A stretch of DNA of 64,000 nucleotides, taken from Megaustenia siamemsis (taxonomy: Eukaryota; Mollusca; Gastropoda; Stylommatophora; Ariophantidae). The notes beneath the pieces are model-generated. The model worked only from the letters and a program-made list of their open reading frames with translations. It was not told the origin of the DNA and searched no databases. Where the stretch lies: positions 94,764,345 to 94,828,344 of the forward strand of contig JAVIAB010000124.1 in assembly GCA_032433765.1 (NCBI GenBank), written 5' to 3'. Positions 1 to 12,430 of this stretch are shown piece by piece. Positions within the stretch are counted from its first letter, which is position 1, and each line of letters starts with the position of its first letter. The translations under genes were made by a program, and so were the position numbers.

Positions 1-888
1 TCTTGTCAGACGGTCTAGTGGAGGCTATTGTGTATATTTTTTAGGTTTTGTTTTTGTCGAGCAGCTTCTCTCGTGGCTAATTCTACCAATGTTTGACAAA
101 CACACGCGGTCACAGAATGGAAAAGTCAGGCCCACTGATCCACAGGGTTTTCCATCCCTTTTCATGAGTCTTTTCTCTTCTAAGTTTTGCCTTAGCACAG
201 TTTAAAATGATGTTATACCACTCCTTATACATGCTCTCCATGCTGTGCGATCATTTGCCAGAAGGTCCTAATCATTTTGTACAGATGGAGGCGTCAATTA
301 GAGATGATTCACATATATCTCTACATCGTAGTTTAAAATAGCATATGATCTACGGGTATTTATCAACTGTATTCTTGGAAAAAGTGATGATGACATCTCT
401 ATAGCTATGAATAGTGGTTTTCAGCGATGGATATTCCTATCGATAACATTTTTGACTGATGTTTGTTTAGTTTAGTAGTGAGCATAACAAGCGCTTTGTC
501 ACTGCCTATTTCGCATGCCTAATGTTAGTTTAATAACGTATTGGCAGCAGTGACAAGAGTTTAAATTATGCATGAAAACACTCTCTCTGAATACACATTT
601 TGTTGGGTTAATCCATCAGAAGTAACGGCCTAGCTCTAAAATAATAGCATAGCAGAAGTAAGCAAAAGGAAAATAGAAGGAACGAAAGAAACAACCCGGC
701 GACACTATGTGAGCTCCCCATTAGTAAACAAAGTGTAAACATCATACAGATGATCATAGTCATTAGAAAGGGGAATTAGATATTATAAATTTCAAAAAAT
801 TAAAAGTAAATATATTTTTAGAAGCGACATTCTTTTAGAATGTCCTGCAATACAAACCATTTTTATTGTCACAAACGTCTAGTGAATG
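1..888. other. 3' flank of GPCR gene 1, no feature recognised
   Basis: AT-rich sequence without an open frame of interest, a recognised repeat or an RNA gene. Confidence 0.5.
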
Positions 889-1488
889 TTATGCAACCAC
901 GTTAAAGCCAAAAAGCCGTCGAAATGTGTCCCTGTACTTACTGTTCATGTGATAGTATATAAAGATGTTTATTGACGAGTTCACAGATTTCAAAACAAAG
1001 CTTAATCCGCCCAACAAAAATCCAATGTTCTTGTACTTTCCATTAATTGAAATCTCCGGTTCTGTTGCCATGCCAACAATAATCACGACAGTAGGAATAT
1101 AACATGTAATAAAGAGCGCAGAAATCATGACAACCATTTTAGACACTTTTTGGTTCCGACTGGAGACGTTGTGAGCTTGGGTGACTGTTGTTTTCTCATT
1201 CCTCCATTTAGCGCTGATCTTTAGTTTAACAACTAAAATTGTCGTACAAACAATGATCACTATAAATGCGCTGAAACAAACAAAGACGTTGTTGATTACA
1301 AAAGAGAACTTTTCAATTGTTTCTCTATCTTCTGTAAACACAAGACCGATCATAGTTTTGTTTTTTACTGGAACAAATATCATTCCCAGTCGATTGACAA
1401 CGTAGATCGGAGCTATACTTACAATAAGAATAACGAAAACACAGACTGTGATGACTGACACTCGTTTAGGTGTGATCAAGCTTTTTAC
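889..1488 (-). CDS. GPCR gene 1, exon 3 (TM4-TM7 and C-tail)
   Basis: 600 nt including the stop. It starts after a TTTCAG acceptor with VKSLITPKR (phase 0). It contains TM4, a second extracellular loop with an NKT site but no Cys, TM5 (FVINNVFVCFSAF), TM6 (VSKMVVMISALF), TM7 and a short basic tail (KYRDTFRRLFG). Confidence 0.9.
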   Translation of the reverse strand, partial: VKSLITPKRVSVITVCVFVILIVSIAPIYVVNRLGMIFVPVKNKTMIGLVFTEDRETIEKFSFVINNVFVCFSAFIVIIVCTTILVVKLKISAKWRNEKTTVTQAHNVSSRNQKVSKMVVMISALFITCYIPTVVIIVGMATEPEISINGKYKNIGFLLGGLSFVLKSVNSSINIFIYYHMNSKYRDTFRRLFGFNVVA

Positions 1489-4400
1489 CTGAAACAGAAA
1501 ATTATTTTGTTAGATATTTTAGATACAACAGTTCGTTATATAGTGCATTATTAACAACAGTTATAAATCATTTGAAAAGACTGCTAAAAATTCACACTCT
1601 GTCTACAAAAAATACGCTCTATGAAATAAGATGAATAAAAAGAAAGAACTGATGTAATAATATGTCTTCATACATTGTGGGTATGGTGCACTGATTTTGA
1701 GGGTGGTGGAGCAGCTGGAGGTTAGATGCATACTTCTGGACGAGAATTGTGCTAGTGACGTTGCATCCTGACAGACCTGTCGCATACTACATGATACAGT
1801 GGATGCTACATGATACAGTGGATACTACATGATACAGTGGATACTACATGAGAGAGTTATACGGCAGGTCACTTTTTGGTCCTCTTAAGGGAAGACAAGG
1901 GATAAAGCCAAAATATACTTGGAATAGACAGGTGGAAACTGACATGAAGAAGATGGGGAAGACATGGAACGATCTTAAACAATGCGCAAAGCAGGACAGC
2001 TTCGAAGGTGTTTACTGACGATCTGCTTCACATAAGGTGAAAGGAAACGAATAATAGGAATGACACGAGCGCAGATGTTATTTATACATTAGTATTCCAT
2101 TCTTTGTTGAATACAATGGTGTAACTGTTCCAATCACTATTTCCTGGAACATTCCGGAATTATATGGGGAATGGGTGATGTACTGAAGGGAGGTCAAAAA
2201 GTAATGCACACCAATTTTTTTCTCGGAAACTAATCGGGCAAAATGTGTGAAATTTTCACAGATTGTAGCTGAACATCCCCTTTACACTACCTATTTTTCA
2301 ACATAATCTCCGTCCAAGCGTATTGCCTTACGCCAACGCGAAACTAGGTCATGAATGCCTCGTTTGTACCAAGTTTTGTCCTGCTCGCGTAGCCATTTTT
2401 TAACTGCACGGATCACATCCTCATTATTGTCAAAGTGTGTCCCACGCAGGAATTTTTTGAGTGGTCCAAACAGATGGAAATCTGAGGGAGCCAGATCAGG
2501 GCTGTACGGAGGATGGGGCAGTACAGTCCAACCAAATTTGTTGATTGCTTCCCGTGTTACCAGACTTGTGTGAGGGCGTGCATTGTCATGTTGAAGCAAC
2601 AAATCTGCAGATGGCTTATTAGGCCGAACTCTTTTGAACCGATTTTTGAGTTTTGTCAGTGTATTGATGTAAGATGTCGAGTTGATTGTCTCACCTCTTG
2701 TCATTACATCAACAAGAATCACACCATCAATGTCCCAGAAGACAGTGATCATCACCTTTCCGGTGGATGGAGATGTTTTGAATATTTTTCTTTTTGGTGA
2801 CTGCGGATGATGCCATTCCATTGACTGCATTTTTGTTTCAGGCTCATAATAATGTGCCCACGTTTCGTCACCGGTAACAATTTTTGACAAAAACATTTCT
2901 CCTTCAACACCGAAACGCTCCAACAATTCAGAACTGAATGTTTTCCTTTGAACTCTGTGATCATTTGTTAGGCACCGAGGAACCCATCGAGCGCAAATCT
3001 TTGAATATCCGAGAGTTTTAAAAATTGCGATTGCACTTCCCTTGCTGACTGTAAGCTGCAATGCCAATTGCTGACTAGTGATACGCATATCCTTACGAAT
3101 AATGGCATCAGCCCGGTTTAACATGGCTGTGCTGGTAGCCGAGGCAACACGTCCAGAACGCGGTAAATCATGCAGCTCCACTCGCACACTTTCTGCAGCT
3201 TTAATTCTCTGAACCCAGCGACTAACTGTGCTCCTATCGACTGCAGAACATTTGTACACTGCACACAGTCGTTTATGAATGTTTGCCACAGTTTCTTTTT
3301 CCGCAACCAGAAATTCTATGACAATTCGCTGTTTGTAACGGACATTGTTGACAAGCTCCATTTTAACGGTTCATAGATTGCGTAATATTTATCAGAATGC
3401 TGTGCAATTTGGTGCACATAATTGGAACATGTCATATTCCAAGTGTGCAAAATTTAATATTCCTATCTTTATTATTAGCCGAGAAAAAAATTGGTGTGCA
3501 TTACTTTTTGACCTCCCTACGTAGATGGTACACCCCGACCTCTAGACATGCAGGTTCCGGGTTTAAAATACAGCCACAAACGGAGGGAACTTGTCCAATG
3601 GGAATCTCTCGATAGTGTACTTTTATTTTAACCTCTCCTGGTCACTGTGTAGCGAGATAAGATTCCTTGTCCTATTGGATATAGAGAAAAAACAAGAGTC
3701 CCCGCGTATAATGTACGCAGCTAAAGAATATTTGACACTTGCTTATCGAAAAAAAGTTGCCAAAATATGGCGACTGTTCTCACAGAAATTGTTAAGTTAC
3801 GAATGAAATTCAGCAAATAAATTATCCATCGTTAAAGTCTTCACCGGTGATACGTAGTTCGTACATGTGAACTGCAGCTTTCTTTGCTAGTGTATGGCGG
3901 CCGTGCTGCATGTTTCAGCATGTGTTGGAAACTGAGCATTGTGATGTTGTCCGTTTTACTAAGAAGTGGATCTTCGACTAATGTAAATTAAACCTATTTA
4001 AACTCAGGACACAGATAATGTATTCTAGTGAATACGTTAAACAATGTTTCTACTCCGTAAGACATGAAGTAAATATTGTGCTATCTTTTACAGCATTTAA
4101 CATTGTTAATAATATTAAATAATTGCTATATCCAGAAATTGAGACTATAGAGGCACAGGCAAAGAAAATTGTATACAAAATATTGCTGTTTCTAACCTTT
4201 AAAGGTGCAGTTACACAAAGGCATCTCTCCAGCGTTATCAAAGCCGTCATCCAGGCCGTGACACGGGTAAATGTTATGTGAGGCCAGGAACCGGTTAGAA
4301 ACTGGACACCGTTTGGTTCAAAAGGTAGATCTATGTCACTGAGAACCGGGGTCAGACATGTATTTGTCCATATCAGCGGGATTAGGCATCCAAGGTCAGA

Positions 4401-6732
4401 GACCGCTAAACCTGAATTGTTGGTGACACAACAAGCCATTTAATTATTATATTCAATGTAATGAATTCTCATTTGATGAAGAATGGCATATGCCATTTTA
4501 ACGTCGTGTGTCTATCTACATGTGAATTGAATGAATCAAAGTAAAGTCCACAATATAATATAATTCATTTCTGTTGATCTAATGTTGCATTATAATTTTT
4601 TTTACAGTTTGCGTGACGCATATGTAGAATTTCTTACAGTAACATTTCAAAATGACAAATTTGTTTCAATTCACACAAACATATTGACGAACAACATTTC
4701 AAAATGTGCCACACCTGTAGACTGATGCTATACATATTTAAAATTAAAAGACATAAGACATAAGACTATACCTATTTCGCCCGAGATCAACCACCATATG
4801 ATCATTCAGATTAAGATAAAGTATTCAACGTTTCTTTAAAACTGAGATAGACATCACACTGTAGAAATCTAGACACGGATAAATCGTAATCTAACCACTT
4901 AGATTGAGATAAATCATCACATGATCATGCAGATTGCTTTATATAAACCATCATGGATCCATTAAGACCGAGATAAATCATAACGTGCAATGGCGTTTCA
5001 CAAAACAGTCATCCTCGTCAAGTATCGGGCATGCTGGCGTAGGTGATCGTGTCTCTCCACAACTTTCGATCTCGACAGTTTTTTATCAATTCTGTTCTTG
5101 ACTTTCTGCCAAACCATTCTCTTAAGCTGGCTGGTTTCTTTTCTATTTGTTTCACTCAATCTCTTCGTCCCTCAATTTTCCCAGTTGTTACAATATATTC
5201 CATCTGTTCTCTTCTCATTACATGGCCAAAAAATGATGATTGTTTCTTCCTAATATTCGAAATTAGCTCTCTTTTCGCTTTGTCCTCTTTCAAAACATTT
5301 TCATTACTCTTCTTAGCTGTTTATGGTATTCTGAAAATTCTTCTGTAAAACCACATGCCTACAGTTTCCAGTGATTTCCTTGTCTTTTGTCCTATTGTCC
5401 ATGATTCACAATCATATGATAAAACTGGCTCAACACAACATTTAAGAACTATTGTTTTTGTTTCTGTTGTCAAAATTGTATTGCATAGTATCTTCCTCAT
5501 TTTTTGGAAAGCTTCTTTTGCCTTAGCCATTCTGCTTTCTCTCATCTCTGTTGTACATCTTCCGTGTGAGGTTAGCAAAGTTTCCAACTATTTAAATTCA
5601 TTTACCTGTTTTAATATTGTTCCACTTGTCTTTATTTTGCACTGAGGTGATGTCTTCCCTAAAGAATAACAAAATGAATATTGTGAAGTAAAAAAAAAGG
5701 AAGTAAAGAACCCCCGTCACGCCAAGTGGCGTATAGGGAATATGGTGTTAGTGACCATAATTTTTACAGATCTTCAGTACATGTATTTTTGGGTAATGTG
5801 GTCGGCATTACGCCTGTGACGCTTTGTTTTCCCATAAAAACCCGGTACCCATTTAAGGCTGGGTGAACCCGGAAGCCGTCGATCAGGATCGAACCCGAAT
5901 CTTGTCCTTTGTAGGCAAATTCACTAACCACTGAGCTATCGCGGTTCCATTATTGTGAAATACCCGTAAATATTTGATTTATAAGAACACACAGCATGTC
6001 ATATATTATTTCAACTTGATAGCCTTCAATTCAATACAATTCTCATTAGGTTGTGCCTTTAGTCAGAGGGTGCTCCCGTTCTTTGACCTCACAATCACTT
6101 CCAATTCATCGTTATCAGAAACTGAACTTTTGTTGTCCAAACATATCATAATCAGATGAAGCAATATTATGTACAGATATGATACTATTATGGGTTTCCC
6201 TGTTCTGTAAAGATGTCACCATACTTTATATAGGAGTGTAAGTTGCACACTACCACTTGCATTGTGTTAACGAAAGTCTCCTGAATCAGGCATACAATTT
6301 GAATGATAGTACGAGTTTTGAATCAACAGATTGGCAGAAATGTGGCAGACTAATGCATTATATGTGTCCAACATAATTAAAAAACAATGCAAAAAAGAAA
6401 TTAACAGTAAACAAGAAGATGCTAACATAAATACCTGTACCTAGAAGACTGACGTTGACTGGATCCTTGAATCCTTGTTTAACAAAACATATGATGTTTA
6501 GGATGTTCGCCACTGTACCGCACACATCAATTGGTAGACACATCATTGTAAAAACAACATACTGACCGAATATACGCACTTGATCGCTTATTATTTTACT
6601 ATTTGAGAGATGATCTTTGTTTGTGTGCTTCGACGGTAATAATATTTGCGTGGTATTTAACAATAGCATTCTTACTGGCTGTTCCATAATCAATATCAAT
6701 GAGTTTCCCTTAATTAATGCACACATCTTCAT
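889..6732 (-). CDS. GPCR gene 1: class A (rhodopsin-like) receptor, molluscan chemosensory-receptor type, 3 exons
   Basis: Exons (minus strand) 6732-6441, 4411-4197 and 1488-889 join to an uninterrupted frame of about 368 aa. Seen: N-terminal region with an NTT glycosylation site; TM1 (about residues 57-83) with GTVANILN; TM2 with LAVSDLG (the conserved Asp); TM3 ending in ERC where most class A receptors have DRY; TM4-TM7 in exon 3, with a variant NPxxY motif (NSSINIFIYY). Likely a plasma-membrane G-protein-coupled receptor; the sensory role is inferred from resemblance to the gastropod chemosensory receptor families, and the ligand is unknown. Intron 1 is 2029 bp and carries a LINE-A 3' end and a SINE. 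Intron 2 is 2708 bp and carries the mariner. The start Met is uncertain: residue 16 is an alternative. A peptide receptor cannot be excluded. Confidence 0.85.
1787..1843 (+). repeat. 19-bp tandem repeat, 3 units
   Basis: Three units of CTACATGATACAGTGGATR plus a partial fourth, directly before a LINE-like fragment in intron 2 of GPCR gene 1. Confidence 0.8.
1855..2035 (+). mobile_element. LINE C-terminal remnant
   Basis: The plus strand reads a basic, Trp-containing stretch (KPKYTWNRQVETDMKKMGK, then WNDLKQCAKQD) that resembles the extreme C-terminus of non-LTR retrotransposon ORF2 proteins. Too short to assign to a clade. It lies in intron 2 of GPCR gene 1. Confidence 0.45.
2188..3517 (-). 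mobile_element. mariner element, apparently complete (1330 bp)
   Basis: The two ends are perfect 39-bp inverted repeats beginning GGGAGGTCAAAAAGTAATGC (2188-2226 and 3479-3517). The right flank is TA and the left flank AA, so the TA target duplication seems to have lost one base. Inside is a single full-length transposase frame. It sits in intron 2 of GPCR gene 1 in the same orientation as the gene. Identical ends and an unbroken frame point to recent arrival. Confidence 0.93.
2291..3361 (-). CDS. mariner transposase (356 aa, DD34D)
   Basis: Cut-and-paste transposase that binds the inverted repeats and inserts at TA. Seen: an N-terminal helix-turn-helix region of about 110 residues (RYKQRIVIEFL, STVSRWVQRI); the first catalytic Asp in VTGDETW (about residue 165); the second in LLQHDNARPH; the third in YSPDLAPSDFHLF. 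Exactly 34 residues separate the second and third Asp, the canonical mariner spacing. Length fits the family (about 345-360 aa). There is no frameshift or internal stop, and the start Met is followed by ELVNNVRYKQR, typical of family N-termini. Probably catalytically competent, but this is not shown by sequence alone. Confidence 0.93.
   Translation of the reverse strand: MELVNNVRYKQRIVIEFLVAEKETVANIHKRLCAVYKCSAVDRSTVSRWVQRIKAAESVRVELHDLPRSGRVASATSTAMLNRADAIIRKDMRITSQQLALQLTVSKGSAIAIFKTLGYSKICARWVPRCLTNDHRVQRKTFSSELLERFGVEGEMFLSKIVTGDETWAHYYEPETKMQSMEWHHPQSPKRKIFKTSPSTGKVMITVFWDIDGVILVDVMTRGETINSTSYINTLTKLKNRFKRVRPNKPSADLLLQHDNARPHTSLVTREAINKFGWTVLPHPPYSPDLAPSDFHLFGPLKKFLRGTHFDNNEDVIRAVKKWLREQDKTWYKRGIHDLVSRWRKAIRLDGDYVEK
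4197..4411 (-). CDS. GPCR gene 1, exon 2 (TM2-TM3)
   Basis: 215 nt between a TTCAG acceptor and an AAG|GTTAGA donor. It encodes LAVSDLGC (TM2), the ECL1 segment, and TM3 with TLERCLCV. Open reading frame continues past both splice sites but loses similarity to the paralogues exactly there, which supports the boundaries. Confidence 0.85.
5015..5645 (-). mobile_element. LINE-A fragment, ORF2 C-terminal part and 3' end
   Basis: Minus-strand reading contains TSHGRCTTEMRESRMAKAKE, then VLKCCVEPVLSYDCESWTI and MWFYRRIFRIP, the region just after the reverse transcriptase catalytic core in endonuclease/RT-type LINEs. It ends with the family's 3' sequence (CTACGCCAGCATGCCCGATA on the minus strand). 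5'-truncated and frameshifted. It lies in intron 1 of GPCR gene 1. The name LINE-A is used here only to tie together related copies. Confidence 0.8.
5691..5951 (-). mobile_element. tRNA-derived SINE, copy 1
   Basis: Minus-strand copy whose tRNA-like head ends at 5948 and whose TTTAC tail is near 5700. Flanking direct repeat ATTGTGAARTA at 5680-5690 and 5952-5962, one mismatch. It lies in intron 1 of GPCR gene 1. Confidence 0.85.
6441..6732 (-). CDS. GPCR gene 1, exon 1 (N-terminus and TM1)
   Basis: 292 nt. It ends after SLL plus one base of the Gly codon, followed by a GTACAG donor (phase 1). The FVKQGFKDPVNVS intracellular loop is shared almost exactly with the other three copies. The upstream end is the first in-frame Met, not proven by the sequence. 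Confidence 0.8.
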
Positions 6733-9635
6733 GTTACGACAAATGATCAGTAATTAATGTGACGCTATGATACTAACTATATAGCACATGTGGTGTCTAT
6801 TGAAGAAACGTGTTCAAAATGCGTGTTATAAATATAAAGTGTAAAACGATTAAATGTATTGGAGGTGAGTCGTTCAAATTAAATGAATAGTTCACTAAAG
6901 GGCTATTTTTTCTAAAAGAAAGTTTACCAGAAGACTGTCATCTCATTCTTCTAAAAAACAATCACAGTATACCAGACCTCTAAAACTCTGGTACAGTTGA
7001 AAGTGAATATTATTTTATCAAATTATATTTATATTCATATTACATATATGGAAAAAAAAAGGAAATGAAAAGCAAAGCAGTAAGCGAGATGAGAAATCTA
7101 GAATAATTAAAGTACTGAAAGTTTACCAAACGCGTACCTGCCAGTCTCGGCTAAAAAGCACTGATTTTATTATGTATTATGTAGCAATTATAATGCAACA
7201 AAGCTTGTCAAATCATTGGATAACTATCACCACTATTGTGAAGCAAGGAAATGACTATCGAGGCAAAATGGGCACTCAACAATACAATCGTCATCCCAAC
7301 GTGCTTCCAATGCCAGTCCTGGACCCTATAACAAAGAACAATAACAAAAAATAACCTCTACTGTGATGAAATGTGCCAGGCAAACGACAGGAAACAGCCT
7401 GTGAGATAAAATCAGAAATGAAGAACAGAAAAAGCTAGGGATAATCCCCGCCATAGAATATATAAAGAAACAATAGATACAATGTTTTGCCCACGTGACA
7501 AGGCAAAAAGATCAAAACACAACACAACGAGCCCTCAATAAACGTTGTGAGAACACCTAACGCAAGTGCTGAACATGAAAGCAATTGATTGACGGAATAT
7601 TACAAACACTAGAAAACATAGCAGCAGTGGCGACTAGAAGAGCAAAGGATCGCAAATCATATCTCCCATCAAGGCTGAAGGCAAATGATAAAGGAAAGCA
7701 GAAGAAGTAAAAGATGTATTTCATATTTTTTTTTAATTGTCTAATTGTTTGTACAGTACCCACATTACATTTGATTTGAATCTTAGATATACCAACTTTG
7801 TGTATTAATTTCAGTTGACGGTCGATATAAATAAATAATATATAACAATTAACTGCTCGTAGAAAGAACGGTCAATATGTATATTAACTATCAAATCTTT
7901 CATGTTTGAATAATTGTTAAATTATTTTTGATATACGGGGACCGCACGCATAATTTATAACACATATAGTAAAGAATATTTATGATGTTTAGAAAATCGA
8001 TGTACTTCCATACAATTTGATATCTTCTATTAAAAAATAATGTATAAAGTATAGTTTATATAATAATAGAAATTTAGATTTCTGTTTTTTAAGTGTCCAA
8101 TCTACTTAAATATTCTGTTGTTATAAATTGAACAGATGCCAAGAATGAGTTCACAATTTAAGACTGTTACAGACGCTAAAGTACGACGTTGACATTTACA
8201 AAGCTCGAGTTTCTAAATAATAGAGTATCCTAATCAATTAGCCAAAATAATACAACTCAATTATTTCAGACATGGTATTTTAGTTAGAATAGCAGCCTTT
8301 AGACACAGTCGGTTGGAATGACAGTTTTTTAGACAACAGATAATTTTGTTTATGTTTTATCGATCTGCTTTCTATATAAAAACTAATGCTGGCACTGTGA
8401 ATGGTGCACGCAACCATAGACAATACGATCGGAGTTCGACCCCAGTGTCTCCTCTGGTTTATACAACTCTAATTATCGTCGAGTCACTGAAAATAGATCT
8501 ATCAGTTGTTATATTTTGGCTATAGTAGGAATATTACAGACGTATGGCATGCTTCAGCTCTTATGTGGAGAGGCTAATAACCTTTCAGTTGTAATATGGA
8601 TACTATAGATTCCGTAGGTTGCAAACACGCATTCAAAGAAACAAACTACTCTGTTCCAGGAAAAGAACATGACTCTGAAGACAAGGTGTAGAACCAATAT
8701 TAGCCTAAGCTAAAGACAAATGAAGAAAATGTAATCGAATAAGGATACAGAGACCTTGTTCGTGGCTTACGCTTCAAAAAGGTGTTTAATGGGCATTGAT
8801 TGGAAAGTAAGCTATGATTGATTCACATCATATTAATCGTAAACTGGGTTCAAGGTATTAAAACAATATTAACAGTACAATCGCTTAAATAGGGAAAAAA
8901 TAATGGTAGCAAGAAAACATCTTTTTTCAATGAAAACATGTAGTTAAATGTTTTTTTTTAATTATTGACAAAGAATTCACATTTAAAAGTGAATTTGAAC
9001 ATCTGACAACTGTTTGGCAAAATAGTAGAAGCAGTAAGGCTCAGTTTCTATAGTAAACGTACGGATAGTGAAATTAGTTTTATTTGAAAAATAGGGGCGA
9101 TAACATAATTGTACTCATACATGAATGAGATGACACATACCCCTTAATGTAAATAAAAAATGTAATGCTTTACATATCTTTACTGTTGTTGTGGAGTGAG
9201 GGCGGTCTGGACATAGTTGTAGATTCAGAGGAGAACAGTTGAGATTTCTTTCACCGGACACCATTGTCTCTTAAACCAAAACTCAAATAAGTGCTTTCAT
9301 CGGCTGGATAACTTTGAGGTCGTTTATCCAAATGTGGTTTTCCGCATGAAAATCAAGCTTCCTGTCACTCTAACCGATTTGTAAAATGTTTACTTATTAC
9401 GGTTATGGAAGGTCTGGTATAACTGCAATCGTTTATTTATTTATGTATTTTCACAGATAAGCACGCCATACTGTCTCATTAGCCTACTTTCGTTTAAAGA
9501 AGGGTAAGTGTTATCTTCCTCTCCCTAAAGAGTAAGGACAATGTGGTGTTGGGGCCTATATTTTCTCAAACATACATTTTAGTGGGCGATATCTTCTTTT
9601 TCTCTGATCATGGTTCACTCAAACTAGGATTCCGG
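6733..9635. other. intergenic between GPCR gene 1 and upstream repeats; nothing recognised
   Basis: AT-rich, with only short shadow ORFs. A GAGTTCGACCCC stretch near 8432 recalls a tRNA B box, but no cloverleaf or SINE body accompanies it. No promoter of gene 1 could be placed. Confidence 0.5.
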
Positions 9636-9639
9636 ACTC

Positions 9640-10300
9640 TCTTATGAAGGCTGTTGTTTGTTCAAGTGATTCTCGTGCCTTGTAGAATTTTCCTTCCGGG
9701 CTGGTGGGTGTGGTCCACTTGACATTATCAGGCCTGTGTACTGGGGGCCAACCCTGTAGGATGTGTTTTGTTGTCGTGTCATCTTGGGCATAGAGGCATT
9801 GACTGGTAGTTCATATTTTGAGCGTGGTGAATATTTGGTTTCCCATTCTGTTGTGGCCAGTCCGTATGCGAAATATGATGACTTGATCCCATCTTAATAG
9901 TTGGATGTTTCCGTCCCTCTCGTTATACTTTGGATGTTTTTGTTTCCATTTTGAATAACACTGGTCTTTAATGATGGCTTAAGTTTCTTCATAACTGACC
10001 AGTTAATTCTCTTGTGGTAATCGCCCTCCATCCTTAGCTAGTTTGTCGGAGCATTCGCTTCCTTGTATTTTACAGTGTGACGGTATCCACTGGATGACAA
10101 CTTTCTGGAAGGTGTTGCACAGCTGCTCTAGAGTTCTTATCAGGACATATACTCGTTACTCCTGGTGTTTCTTTTTAGTGATGTTCGTACTGACAGTGCA
10201 TCGATATGATCATCAATGTGTACCACCAGTTAGGATTTTGCATTGGTTAGAACTGTACTGGATCATTAGTTGTCAGTACTTAGAAGATTGCCGTGAAGTT
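9640..10300 (-). mobile_element. RNase H-bearing LINE remnant, C-terminal end
   Basis: Minus strand encodes WIPSHCKIQGSECSDKLAKD near 10030-10100, the last conserved motif of RNase H domains in I-clade LINEs. Downstream it reads RIRTGHNRMGNQ and LYAQDDTTTKHILQGWPP, matching the Cys/His-type C-terminus of such pol proteins. Stops and frameshifts break it. Probably the same family as the element at 25900-29060. Confidence 0.75.
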
Positions 10301-10494
10301 GCTCCTGATTCTTTTATAAACCTAATTTCCGGACCTATGACAGTCAAGTTAAGTTATTTATAACCCCCCCCCCCCCTCCCGTGCTCCCACCTTTTCAATA
10401 ACAGCTAACATTGTCAATTCCCAACATTTGCTACTGCTCTTCTATTTCTGTGACTGCTTTATGTATATTATATTGATATCACTTAATCTGAATG

Positions 10495-11560
10495 GACTTC
10501 CGTTTCCAAGATGGTGGAATTAGTTCAGGTTCTCTAAATCGCTGCAGAAGTTGCATTTGGGGTCTGATTAATTTCGTCTCTCCATTGCAATTGTCTGCAT
10601 TAAAGTCAAAATGATGTTCTACTTAATACATCAGCGCCGATGAAGCAGATTAGTACGCACGGCAATTTTCCTTTTTGATAAATCAAGTGTTGTGAATGAG
10701 ACCTTCCACCGGCTAGAGTTGATCTGCGGTTTACGTCACATTGAGTGCTGTTCAATTATCGTTGTTGGAATTGTTTGACGCAAGTCATTTACATGTTACA
10801 ACTGATTAATGTGGATTGCTCCGTCAAGTCAGCCGAAGGTTTATCTCTTTAGGGAATGTGCATCGTGTTTCGTCCGTTGTAGGCTGCATTCACTAGAGTA
10901 ATCATGAATCTATGGGTGCTACGTCATCATAATGGGTCATCGTATTTAACTAGACCGGTCATACGCTAATCTAACGGTCTGTTGTTGGATGTGCGACGGG
11001 GATAATCCGACGACGGTGTTTTATATGTTCGGGATTGGAGTCAAAAACGATGTCCTAACATCATCAAGCGCTATACATATTTTTAAAAAATATGACGATC
11101 ATCATTTTCAAGAGGACGTGAACTTCTGGTCAATATGATGGATAGGCGGCGGGAGCCATTGAAGACTATGTATGAAAGTGTTCCTTGTTGCAGTTTCCTC
11201 ATATTCCAAGTCCGGCTTGTTGCAGGAGCTACTGAGTTAGGTGCTCTGTGCACACCGTGAGCAGAGAGTCAGAGTGATTCATCCGTTTTGATCATGTTTC
11301 AACATTCCAATTGTTTACGATGAATGATGGTATAGTATGGCAGGTAACAGTTGGCTGTGTTCACTTTCTGTGAGGTTCCGCCTTATGTATTTTGGCGCCG
11401 TGTGTTGGGACTGCTATGATGGGGACTGTAGCTACAGTTCTTTGTTTGGGAGATGAGTTAGTATTTTGGATGATTCCACTGGCACGAGCGGTTGAGCAAT
11501 TATGGATTTTAATTCGTTTTCAATTATACCGGGGCCTTCCATAACCAAAGAACCTAATCT
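10495..11560 (-). repeat. family C dispersed repeat, near full length
   Basis: About 1.06 kb that is the reverse complement of 51406-52455 at recognisable but diverged identity along its whole length. The end near 11550 reads, on the minus strand, GGTTCTTTGGTTATGGAAGG. No long frame, no inverted terminal repeats and no poly-A were found. Class unknown. Confidence 0.75.
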
Positions 11561-12039
11561 GGGTAGCTACTAAGCTATCCCAAACAAACTATATCTCCAT
11601 CTCTCATTATGTGATCTATTATATCCTAGTTTATATACTACTACAGACAGCAGAACTCATAACACTGTGAGCCATCAAGGCAAGAGCAGGATAAAGTGGT
11701 CTTCCATGGTAGCCAACTTTTGATGCGAAGACAGCTCAAGACGATATTAAATTGATGACACACTCACGCTATTTTTGGCTATTCTTAATTAATTATATTA
11801 ATTGTTATTCATTTGCTTTGGCCTAAGTATATGCTTAGCTCAGTCTTCATGTCTCCAATTTAAATTCACCAATATTCCTATTCTACCGTAACCCATTTCT
11901 TTATCTACGATGTCTTGGCCTATGTAGTAATCAAATCATGCACGTTTTTGTTTTCTTGTCTTCTCGCAGGCCTGTTGTTGCATCGTTTCTAATGTTGTAT
12001 GTTCGGAGTGCAATGATAGTTACGGTTATGGTTATGGAC

Positions 12040-12430
12040 GACCTCGGTATCACTGCAAACGAATTAAAATCCATAATTGCTCACCCGCCCGTGCCAGCGG
12101 AATCATCCGAACTATTATCTTATCTCCCAAACAAAGAGAGGTAGCTGTGGTTCCCATCATAGCAGTCTCAGCACGCTCCTAAAGACAGAAGTCGAAATCG
12201 CACAGAAAGTGAACACAGCTATTTGTTCTCCATCATAAGATATTATTCATCATTCCACCATAATGACAAGAAGTTCACATCCTCCCCAAAATAATGATCG
12301 TCATATATATTTTGTTAATGTATAGCTCTTGATGATGTTAGGACATCATTTTGACTCCAAATCCGAACATATGAAATACAGTTAGTCGTCGGATCATCCC
12401 CGTCGCTCATCAAACAACCTAAGATCTCCC
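12040..12430 (+). repeat. family C, internally deleted copy
   Basis: Begins GGTATCACTGCAAACGAATT, preceded by a short TTATGG-like tract, and matches the 51.4-kb copy with an internal deletion between about 12260 and 12280. The frame at 11938-12144 is an accident of this repeat. Confidence 0.75.

Noticed and set aside
8400..8470. possible tRNA gene or SINE head
   Set aside because: Only a B-box-like GAGTTCGACCCC; no A box, stem pairing or repeat body.
10043..10363. 106-aa plus-strand ORF
   Set aside because: Antisense of the RNase H region of a LINE, which reads convincingly on the minus strand.
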